A stretch of 6,359 nucleotides of DNA from Actinomycetota bacterium (lineage in GTDB: Bacteria; Actinomycetota; Thermoleophilia; Solirubrobacterales; Thermoleophilaceae), in NCBI GenBank assembly GCA_005883295.1, contig VAWV01000288.1:4934-11292 (forward strand), in the 5' to 3' direction. The notes beneath the pieces were generated by a model. The model was not told the DNA's origin. It ran no database searches and saw only the letters and a list, made by a program, of their open reading frames with translations. Shown piece by piece: positions 1-5,495 of this stretch. Position 1 is the stretch's first letter; each line of letters begins with the position of its first letter. The position numbers were made by a program, and so were the translations under genes.

Positions 1-349
1 GGCGCACGTTGGACCCGGTCGCGAGCAGCGCCTTGCCGAACCCCACCTCCTCGCGAGTCGAGAGCTTCGCGACCCGCTCCCCCGCGTCGACCTTCATGAC
101 GCTCGTGCCCGTCAGGAGCTCGACGTCGTTCTCCTTCCACCAGTCGTCCGAGACGACGAGCCCGTCCTCGCGCCCCTGCTTGCCCGCGAGGTACTCCTTC
201 GACAGCGCCGGACGGAAATAGGGCGGATCGGGCTCGCGCCCGACCAGCAGGATCGACCCCTCGGCCCCCTCCTCCCGCAGCGCCCGCGCGCAGTACCCGC
301 CGGCGACACCGCCGCCGATGATCAGGAAGTCGACGGACCGATCCGCCAC
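1..349 (-). CDS. FAD-dependent NAD(P)H oxidoreductase (AIF/ferredoxin-reductase-like), N-terminal part
   Basis: This is the 5' part of a flavoprotein that runs off the left edge; 116 codons are visible of a family usually around 400 residues. Translation from a GTG gives a beta strand (VDFLIIGGG) leading into the FAD-binding motif GGGVAG at residues 12-17. A PYFRPALSKEYL segment at about 43-54 matches the PYxRPPLSK signature of ferredoxin/rhodocoxin reductases and apoptosis-inducing-factor-like proteins. An ATGS motif lies at about 111-114, typical where the FAD domain closes. Such proteins are cytosolic and pass electrons from NAD(P)H via FAD to ferredoxins or quinone-like acceptors; the partner here is unknown. 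The start lies 7 bases after the trkA stop, with only a weak GGGCGA upstream, so translation probably depends on the upstream gene. The NAD(P) domain is outside the window, so the exact subfamily cannot be settled. Confidence 0.87.
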   Translation of the reverse strand, partial: MADRSVDFLIIGGGVAGGYCARALREEGAEGSILLVGREPDPPYFRPALSKEYLAGKQGREDGLVVSDDWWKENDVELLTGTSVMKVDAGERVAKLSTREEVGFGKALLATGSNVR

Positions 350-356
350 TCGCCCG

Positions 357-1037
357 CTAGGCGGCCGCCGCGCCGCCCTCGGGCGCCTTGAACCGATCGC
401 TGACCTTGTCCTCGAGCCCCATGTCGAGCACCACCAGGACCTCGTCGCCAGGCTGTACCACCGAGTCGGCAAGCGGCACGAAACCCGTCCCGTCGCGCAG
501 GATCGAGATCGCGAGGGACCCGTCGGGCAGGCCCAGGTCCCTGATCGGGGCCCCGTCGGCGGGCGACCCGCGCGCGACCTCCACCTCGATGATCTCGAGC
601 CGCTCCTGGGGCAGGTCGAGCAGGTGGAGGAGGCCGTAGCGCGGCACCTCGTGCTCGATCAGCCTGAGGATCAGGTCGGTGGCCGACACCGCGGGCTTGA
701 TGCCCAGCAGCTCGAAGTGCTGCAGATTGCGCGGGTTGTTGCAGCGCGCGATCACGCGCTCCACGCCGTACTTCTCGCGGGCCACCTGGCAGATGAGGAT
801 GTTGTCCTCGTCGTCGCCGGTGACTGCGATCACCATGTCCGCCCGTTCGATCCCCGCGCGCTCGAGCACCCACAGCTCCGACCCGTCCCCGTACTGCGCC
901 GAGTGCTCGAGCTCCTCCTCCACCGTGGCATAGCGCCCGGGGTCGTGCTCGACCACCGTCACCTCGTTGCCGCGCTGGATCAACTCGCGCGTGAGGTTCC
1001 AGCCGACCTTGCCCGCACCGACGACGAGCACGTACAT
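357..1037 (-). CDS. trkA: TrkA family potassium uptake regulatory protein (RCK_N + RCK_C)
   Basis: This is a 226-residue cytoplasmic regulator of K+ transport that binds NAD(H), or another nucleotide, and gates a membrane partner. Residues 1-125 form a Rossmann RCK-N domain. It has GAGKVG at 7-12, an acidic E30 at the end of beta-2 (the expected ribose contact), AGIERAD at 61-67, TGDDEDN at 73-79, and the beta-5/DPxR-like segment VERVIARCNNPRN at 92-104. Residues about 145-207 look like an RCK-C (TrkA-C) domain, with GAPIRDLGLPDGSLAISILRDG and a PGDEVLVV strand near 196-203. The length matches the single-unit CeoB/CeoC or KtrA type, not the double-length E. coli TrkA. An upstream in-frame ATG at 1106 would add 23 residues inside the previous gene. 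The ATG at 1037 is preferred because it puts the GxGxxG at position 7 and has a GGTGG box 7 bases upstream. Confidence 0.93.
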   Translation of the reverse strand: MYVLVVGAGKVGWNLTRELIQRGNEVTVVEHDPGRYATVEEELEHSAQYGDGSELWVLERAGIERADMVIAVTGDDEDNILICQVAREKYGVERVIARCNNPRNLQHFELLGIKPAVSATDLILRLIEHEVPRYGLLHLLDLPQERLEIIEVEVARGSPADGAPIRDLGLPDGSLAISILRDGTGFVPLADSVVQPGDEVLVVLDMGLEDKVSDRFKAPEGGAAAA

Positions 1038-1039
1038 CG

Positions 1040-1414
1040 CTAGCCCACCCCGAGCCCTTCGCGGACGGCCTCGTCCAGCATCTCGATCGCAATCTTGGTC
1101 GGGCACACGGTCCGCAGCCCCTGCTGCTGCCTCTGCGCGATCTGAGCGATCACGAGGTTGGTGTTGTCGCCGTCGGTCGACGCCACGAAGGCGTCCGCCC
1201 GCTCGATCCCGGCCTCCTCAAGGGCGTCCATCTCCAGCGCGGTCCCCACCGTGAACGACCCTCCGGCGTCCACCCAGGTGCCCTCGATCCCCTTCTCGAG
1301 CTGGGCTATCGCCTCCGGGTCCTCGTCCAGGACCGAGACCTCGTGTCCCTCCTCGAGCATTCGCCGGGCGATCGCGGAGCCCACGCGCCCGCAGCCGACG
1401 ATCATCACGAACAC
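1040..1414 (-). CDS. TrkA-N (RCK_N-only) protein with apparent internal deletion
   Basis: This is a 124-residue Rossmann protein of the TrkA-N family, likely the CeoB-type partner of the TrkA encoded 2 bases downstream. GCGRVG sits at 7-12, D30 ends beta-2 (VSVLD), FTVGTALEMDALEEAGIERAD covers about 54-74, and STDGDNTNLVIAQIA covers 79-93, all typical of the family. The fold is then interrupted: QIAQR-QQ (91-97) runs straight into QGLRTVCPTKIAIEML (98-113). Relatives, including the downstream TrkA, have about 20 more residues there, carrying the beta-5 strand and a DPxR-like loop. No RCK-C domain follows, since the protein stops at residue 124. GTG 1414 is chosen because the motif positions then coincide exactly with TrkA, and a TAGAGT box ends 7 bases before it. 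GTG 1423 (127 residues), with GGCGG 7 bases upstream, and ATG 1405 are alternatives. It may be functional, as a partner-dependent subunit, or decaying. Confidence 0.85.
   Translation of the reverse strand: MFVMIVGCGRVGSAIARRMLEEGHEVSVLDEDPEAIAQLEKGIEGTWVDAGGSFTVGTALEMDALEEAGIERADAFVASTDGDNTNLVIAQIAQRQQQGLRTVCPTKIAIEMLDEAVREGLGVG
1045..1049 (-). promoter_or_regulatory. Shine-Dalgarno-like GGTGG deciding the trkA start
   Basis: On the minus strand GGTGG lies inside GGGGTGGG, 7 bases before ATG 1037 and within the last codons of the preceding TrkA-N gene. It supports ATG 1037 over the upstream in-frame ATG at 1106. It is a partial match to GGAGG, so the evidence is moderate. Confidence 0.5.
1121..1136 (-). 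repeat. CAG-rich tract at the internal gap of the TrkA-N gene
   Basis: On the minus strand this reads CAGAGGCAGCAGCAG and encodes QRQQQ (residues 94-98 of the 124-residue form). It sits exactly where about 20 residues expected in the TrkA-N fold are absent. A short direct repeat here could have been the end point of a slipped-strand or recombination deletion; it could also have collapsed in assembly. Confidence 0.5.
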
Positions 1415-1421
1415 GGGGCGC

Positions 1422-1427
1422 ACTCTA
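1422..1427 (-). promoter_or_regulatory. Candidate -10 box (TAGAGT) for a leaderless transcript of the TrkA-N gene
   Basis: TAGAGT fits the actinobacterial TANNNT consensus and ends seven bases before GTG 1414, the same geometry as at the 66-residue gene. GTG 1414 is also the start that aligns this protein residue for residue with the downstream TrkA. No -35 box is seen. The only TTG-starting candidate upstream (TTGCGC) is 11 bases away, too close. A GGCGG at 1431-1435 would instead serve GTG 1423. Confidence 0.3.
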
Positions 1428-1447
1428 GTGCCGCCCGCGCGCAAGCG

Positions 1448-3406
1448 CTACGGGGCAACTCCCTCCCGCGTCCCGGCCTCCCCCTCCGGGGGCGCGGTGA
1501 GGACCACCCGGCAAGGAGCCTTCTCCAGCACGTAGCGCGTGGTTTCCCCCACCGAGCGGTCGCGCGGACCGCCCCGCCCTCCGAGCAGCTTGCCGCCGCG
1601 CATCCTGGTCGGCTTCTCGGCCGCCAGGACGATCGCCTCCACGCCGCGGCGCTTCGCCTCGGAGACGATCGCCTCGCCCGCGGCGCGCGCCCGGACCATC
1701 GCCGTGGCCACCTGCACCCCCTCGTACTCCTCCCCCACCTCCTTTGCCCGCGCCACCGCGCGCCTCGCCGCCTCGATCTCCTCGTCGGGCACGCGCGCGT
1801 CGAGCGGCAGCGACATCGGGACCTCGACCACGTACAGGGCCTCGATCATCGCGCCGCCCTCCCCATCCTCCGATTCCTCCGAGGCGAGCCGGCCGGCCGT
1901 GCCCACGATGTCGTCGTCGAGGGGCGTCCCGAAGACCGGCACGAGGATGCTCCCGTACTCGGCCTCGACCGACTCCTGGAGCGCCTCCTCGGGGATCGTG
2001 AACCGCTTCCTCAGCGGCTTGTCCTGACTGAGGCGGTACACGACGTAGAGCACCAGCCCGGCCAGCATCCACAGGCCCCCCACCGCGCGGGCGCCCTTGT
2101 GCAGGACGAGGACGCTGATCCACGCCGCGAACGAGCCGACCGCGCCGACGAGCGTGGGCAGCGGGAGGCTGCCTCCCCGGAAGGGGACCGAGAGCGGCAC
2201 CCGGAAGGCCCGCGGCGCCTCCCGCTCGCGATAGCGCATCACGATCACCGACAGGTGCGCAATCGTGAAGGCGAGCGTCGCCCCGAACGCGAAGATCCCG
2301 GCCAGGAACTGGACGTTCGCGCTGAAGGCCAGCCCGAGCGCGATCCCACCGGCGATCACGACCGCCACGTATGGGGTCGAGCGTGTGCGGTGGAGCCGGC
2401 CGACGAGGCTCGGGATCTGGCGGTTGGTGGCGAGCGAGTACGTGAGCCGCGACAGCCCGAGCATGGTCCCGTTCACCGCCTGGATCAGCACCACGGCGCC
2501 CAGCACCCCGAGCGTGTAGCGGAGCGCGTGCATCAGCCAGCTCGGATGGAACGCCGACACGACCCCCAGGAGCGGGGCGTCGACATAGGTGTGCCCGAGC
2601 GTGGCCGGCGGGACGGCCATCACCGCCACCGCCGAGATCCCGACCAGCAGGATCGTCGGCGCGCCACCCGCGATCACCGCCGTCCGCTTGAGGCGCTCCC
2701 GCCGCACGCGCACCTCGTTTGCCAGGCCCGACGCGGCCTCGATGCCGAGGAACGCCACGCTGGCCAGCACCGCCCCGAACCAGATGTCGCTCCAGTCCGG
2801 CGCCGAGCCCAGATGGATGCCGTGGATCACCCGGTCCGCGTGGAACTGGCTGACCAGGCCGATGACCACGATCGCGATCATCACGACGAGGTTCAGGAGC
2901 CCCAGCTGGATCACACGCCGGTAGCGCCGCGCCGTCGGACCGCGGATGTTCGACCAGACGGTGAAGCCGATCACGGCTGTGGCGATCACGTCCTCGAGCG
3001 GGGACTTCCCCAGCTGACCCCACAGCGCCGCCAGGTAGTTCGACGACACGAACGCCGCGATGGCCATCACGATCAGGTAGTCGAGGAGCACCGCCCAGCC
3101 CGCCACGAAGCTCCAGAACTCGTCGAACGCGTAGCGCACAAGCGTCGAGGCTCCGCCCCGCTCGGGATGGACCGAATTCCCCTCGAGGTAGGTCATCGTG
3201 GTGATGACGAAGAACAGGCTGGCCAGGACGAAGACGACCGGGGTCATCCCCAGCGCGTGCCGGGTGACGACGCCGAGGATGAAGTAGATGGACGCCCCGA
3301 CGGCGCTCAGGCCGATCGCTACGAGGCGCGGGACGCCCAGGCCGCGCGCCACGCGGATGCGGGCCTCCTCGGGCAGCGTCGCCTGCAGCGTGCGCGGGGC
3401 CTTCAC
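1448..3406 (-). CDS. APC-superfamily permease with C-terminal UspA-like domain
   Basis: This 652-residue inner-membrane transporter is fused to a cytosolic universal-stress-like domain. Residues about 25-457 form the APC (COG0531-like) core of roughly 12 hydrophobic helices. They include GASIYFILG at 37-45 in the helix-1 break, HALGMTPVVF at 50-59, the helix-3 stretch LLDYLIVMAIAAF at 107-119, GIEAASGLANEVR at 221-233 (the classic GIExxSNLAEE region of helix 6), and SRLTYS at 319-324. Residues about 484-640 resemble UspA: YGSILVPV strand, a helix, YVVEVPMSLPLDA, AKRRGVEAIVLA, and a final YVLEKAPCRVVLT. The nucleotide-binding glycine motif G-x2-G-x9-G(S/T) is not matched exactly. Such permeases carry amino acids, polyamines or, in KimA-like members, K+. 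The substrate cannot be read here; the adjoining RCK genes favour K+ or a K+-linked role (inference). The GTG start overlaps the previous stop (GTGA), implying translational coupling. Confidence 0.93.
   Translation of the reverse strand: MKAPRTLQATLPEEARIRVARGLGVPRLVAIGLSAVGASIYFILGVVTRHALGMTPVVFVLASLFFVITTMTYLEGNSVHPERGGASTLVRYAFDEFWSFVAGWAVLLDYLIVMAIAAFVSSNYLAALWGQLGKSPLEDVIATAVIGFTVWSNIRGPTARRYRRVIQLGLLNLVVMIAIVVIGLVSQFHADRVIHGIHLGSAPDWSDIWFGAVLASVAFLGIEAASGLANEVRVRRERLKRTAVIAGGAPTILLVGISAVAVMAVPPATLGHTYVDAPLLGVVSAFHPSWLMHALRYTLGVLGAVVLIQAVNGTMLGLSRLTYSLATNRQIPSLVGRLHRTRSTPYVAVVIAGGIALGLAFSANVQFLAGIFAFGATLAFTIAHLSVIVMRYREREAPRAFRVPLSVPFRGGSLPLPTLVGAVGSFAAWISVLVLHKGARAVGGLWMLAGLVLYVVYRLSQDKPLRKRFTIPEEALQESVEAEYGSILVPVFGTPLDDDIVGTAGRLASEESEDGEGGAMIEALYVVEVPMSLPLDARVPDEEIEAARRAVARAKEVGEEYEGVQVATAMVRARAAGEAIVSEAKRRGVEAIVLAAEKPTRMRGGKLLGGRGGPRDRSVGETTRYVLEKAPCRVVLTAPPEGEAGTREGVAP
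3403..3406 (-). other. GTGA start/stop overlap coupling small membrane gene to APC permease
   Basis: The TGA stop of the 66-residue gene shares bases with the GTG start of the permease, reading GTGA on the minus strand. No good Shine-Dalgarno precedes this GTG; the upstream sequence is GCCCCGCAGCCGAGC. The permease is therefore probably translated by ribosomes that have just finished the small gene. Confidence 0.75.
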
Positions 3407-3603
3407 GCTCGGCTGCGGGGCGAGCCCTCGCGGCTCGCCAGGTACACGCGGGCGGCTCCTAGAAGCACGAACGCCGCGCCCGCCACCACCCCGAGCGCCA
3501 GCGGTCCGCCTCCGCGCACGAGCGTCGAAACGATCATCGCCACGCCGAGCACGAAGATCGCCGTGCCCAGCACGCGAGTCGACTGGCGGTAGGTCCGCTC
3601 CAC
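3403..3603 (-). CDS. Small two-helix membrane protein, function unknown
   Basis: This 66-residue protein has a short positively charged N-terminus (ERTYRQSTR). Two hydrophobic helices follow, at about 11-29 and 33-56, separated by a tight RGGGP turn. The C-terminal tail is basic (SREGSPRSRA). The positive charges at both ends predict a hairpin with both termini in the cytoplasm. I do not recognise a named family. Its reality is supported by its membrane-protein pattern, its open frame filling exactly the space between the two permeases, and the four-base GTGA overlap with the downstream permease start. The GTG start at 3603 has no Shine-Dalgarno sequence, but a TAGAAT box ends 7 bases before it. 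It could be a small accessory subunit of the downstream permease; that is inference from coupling only. Confidence 0.8.
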   Translation of the reverse strand: MERTYRQSTRVLGTAIFVLGVAMIVSTLVRGGGPLALGVVAGAAFVLLGAARVYLASREGSPRSRA

Positions 3604-3610
3604 TGCTGCG

Positions 3611-3616
3611 ATTCTA
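3611..3616 (-). promoter_or_regulatory. Candidate -10 box (TAGAAT) for a leaderless transcript of the 66-residue gene
   Basis: TAGAAT on the minus strand matches five of six bases of TATAAT. It is followed by exactly seven bases and then GTG 3603, so transcription could begin at the start codon itself. The gene has no Shine-Dalgarno, which fits leaderless initiation, a common mode in actinobacteria. No -35 box is recognisable. This would be an internal promoter separating the second permease and TrkA genes from hppA. Confidence 0.35.
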
Positions 3617-3657
3617 GACCTGAGGGAGGCCGGCTCCGGGGGCCGTGCAGGCGTTTC

Positions 3658-5463
3658 TTACGCCGCGAGCGTCTCGAGGGTGCGGTTGAACACCGGAAAC
3701 GCGTTCTGACGCCGCTGCAGCGGCATCACGATGGCCCGGGCCTTGATCGCGCGAGCCTCGTCAACGATGCGCCTCCCGGCCTCCCCGGGGCGGACCTTCT
3801 CCCAGTGGCCGGTCACGCGGCGGCCGCCGCGCACGCGGGCGGAGTCGATGACCTCCTGAGCCCTCTGCTCCTCCTTCGGCATGGCGGCGTCGAGCGGGGC
3901 GCTCGTGGGCACGGTGATCGTGACCAGCACGTGGATCCCCCGCCGCCGCGCCGCGGCGAGCTTGGCCGCCGTCGAGACCGCCTGGGGCGAGTAGTAGCCG
4001 TCCTCGAACGCGACCAGGATCGACTCGTACTCCACCTCGTGCTCCACGACCGGCTTGGGGAGGACCACCTTCGCGGTCTGGGTCAGGGTCAGCCCGAGCC
4101 GCCGCCTGTAGCCCACGTACGTCGCGATCCCAATCGCCAGCCAGACGACGCCCGCGACGAGCGTCGTGAAGTTGAGGACCGTGACCACCACCCAGGCGAT
4201 CCCGGTGCCCAGCCCGCCGAACACGGCGAACGCCGGCAGCTCGTATCCGCGGATCCGCAGCGTGCCCGGACCCCGGTAGGGGCGTTCGTGCTCGGGTTGC
4301 TTCACCCTCAACCCGACCACGGCGATGTGGGCGATGGTGAACGACAGCATCGCCCCGAACGCGTACACCGTCCCAAGGAACCTCGCCTGGCCGGGAAGGA
4401 TCGTGAGGCAGGCGACCGCGCCGAAGACCAGGATCGCGATGTAGGGCGTCCGGAAGCGCGGGTGGAGCTGCCGCAGGCGCTCGGGCAGCTGACGGTGCTG
4501 TCCCATCGAGTACGTCAAGCGGGACACCCCGATGAGCCCTGCGTTGGTCGCGATGAAGAGGATCGTGGCGGCGAGGATCCCGACGTACACCTCGGCGGGT
4601 CCCTGGAGCGCGCCGAGGTGCAGGTTCTTCACGACGCCCAGGACCGGATCGCCCGAGTACTGGCCAGCGAGCGCCGTGTGGCCGTGCACCACCGGCATCG
4701 CGGACAACGCGACGACCGGCAGGAACGCGTAGATCACGGCGACCGCGACGACGACCCCCCCTATCGAGCGCGGGATCGTCCGGCCGAAGTCGCGCGCCTC
4801 CTCGGCCAGGTTGGACACGGTCTCGATTCCCGTGTACGCCACCATCCCGACCGGGATCGCGATCAGGAAGTTGCCGATCGTGGGCGCGGTCCCGAGGTGG
4901 ATGTTGTGGACAAGCGTGCTGGGCGAGAGCACCAGCACGCAGCCGACGATCACGAGCACGACCTGCGTCAGGAAGTCGGCAAAGGCGAGGAACACGTTCA
5001 GCCCGGCCGCCTCGCGCACCCCGATCACGTTCACGGCCGCAAGTAGCGCCACGATCACGATGCCCCCGATCACGTCCCCCGGCGAGTGCCGCAGCGGCTC
5101 CCAGAAGACGCCGAGGTAGTGCGGCACGAAGAACGCCGAGATCGAGACCGTGATGATGTAGTTGAGCATCTGACCCCAGGCCGCGAAGAAGGACCAGAAC
5201 TCGTTGAACGCGTGGCGCGCGAACGACGAGGAGCCGCCCGCCTCGGGGTACATCGCGGTCGCCTCGGCGTACGTGGCGGCGGTCGCGGCGAAGATCAGGC
5301 CGGAGATCAGGAACACCACCGGCGTCATGCCGAGGGCGTAGATCGCCACCAGGCCGAGCGCGTAGTAGATCGAGCTGCCCACGTTCCCGTAGGCGGTGCT
5401 GAAGAGGGCGCCCGTCCCCAGGACGCGCTCGAGCCCCTGATGCTTCGGCCTGCGTTCCGCCAT
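3658..5463 (-). CDS. APC-superfamily permease with truncated C-terminal UspA-like domain
   Basis: This 601-residue transporter is paralogous to the permease two genes downstream. The APC core spans about 15-453. It has VGSSIYYALG at 28-37, YALGMTPVVF at 42-51 (nearly identical in the paralogue), MYPEAGGSSSFARHAFNEF at 71-89, the helix-3 stretch MLNYIITVSISAF at 99-111, GIETVSNLAEEARD at 212-225, and SRLTYSMGQHRQLP at 314-327. These make membership of the amino-acid/polyamine/cation family firm. The cytosolic tail (about 476-601) starts as a UspA-like fold with YESILVAFEDGYYS, VTITVPTSAPLDAAMP, and GEAGRRIVDEARAIKARAIVM. It stops after NRTLETLAA, before the final PCRVVV-type strand and the glycine nucleotide motif. 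The gene starts 32 bases after the hppA stop, with no clear Shine-Dalgarno. The substrate is unknown; proton-coupled uptake powered by the adjacent pyrophosphatase is an inference. Confidence 0.93.
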   Translation of the reverse strand: MAERRPKHQGLERVLGTGALFSTAYGNVGSSIYYALGLVAIYALGMTPVVFLISGLIFAATAATYAEATAMYPEAGGSSSFARHAFNEFWSFFAAWGQMLNYIITVSISAFFVPHYLGVFWEPLRHSPGDVIGGIVIVALLAAVNVIGVREAAGLNVFLAFADFLTQVVLVIVGCVLVLSPSTLVHNIHLGTAPTIGNFLIAIPVGMVAYTGIETVSNLAEEARDFGRTIPRSIGGVVVAVAVIYAFLPVVALSAMPVVHGHTALAGQYSGDPVLGVVKNLHLGALQGPAEVYVGILAATILFIATNAGLIGVSRLTYSMGQHRQLPERLRQLHPRFRTPYIAILVFGAVACLTILPGQARFLGTVYAFGAMLSFTIAHIAVVGLRVKQPEHERPYRGPGTLRIRGYELPAFAVFGGLGTGIAWVVVTVLNFTTLVAGVVWLAIGIATYVGYRRRLGLTLTQTAKVVLPKPVVEHEVEYESILVAFEDGYYSPQAVSTAAKLAAARRRGIHVLVTITVPTSAPLDAAMPKEEQRAQEVIDSARVRGGRRVTGHWEKVRPGEAGRRIVDEARAIKARAIVMPLQRRQNAFPVFNRTLETLAA

Positions 5464-5495
5464 GCCCGGCGAACGCTACCCAGGCGGCCTGACCT

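Noticed and set aside
318..1043. Plus-strand open frame of 241 codons opposite trkA
   Set aside because: The minus-strand frame encodes an unmistakable two-domain TrkA protein, and the plus frame has no recognisable domain.
1425..1450. Classical -35/-10 promoter between the second permease and the TrkA-N gene, using TTGCGC and TAGAGT
   Set aside because: The spacer is 11 bases, too short for a sigma-70-type promoter. Only the -10-like box was retained, at low confidence.
1343..3592. Very long open frame (about 749 codons) on the plus strand opposite the second permease
   Set aside because: Its translation is dominated by R, D, H, E, P and A with no hydrophobic pattern or known motif. It is the antisense mirror of a GC-rich membrane-protein gene whose own frame shows clear family motifs.
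3604..3657. GC-rich inverted repeat (GGCC...GGCC around CCGGAGCC) between the first permease and the small gene, as a terminator
   Set aside because: The outer four base pairs are not continued by pairing inside, and no T-run follows on the minus strand, so it does not look like an intrinsic terminator.
3622..3660. Frameshift at the end of the first permease that would restore the missing UspA ending
   Set aside because: I read the other two frames past the stop. One gives KKRLHGPRSRPPS and the other RNACTAPGAGLPQV then a stop. Neither restores a PCRVVV-type strand, so a natural earlier stop is more likely than a single-base error.
3805..5046. Plus-strand open frame of 413 codons opposite the first permease
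   Set aside because: It has the same arginine/aspartate/histidine-rich low-complexity composition expected antisense to a GC-rich membrane gene. No motif or start context supports it.
5481..5491. CAGGCGGCCTG hairpin between hppA and the first permease
   Set aside because: The stem is only four to five base pairs with a tiny loop and no T-run. Such palindromes are expected by chance in GC-rich DNA.
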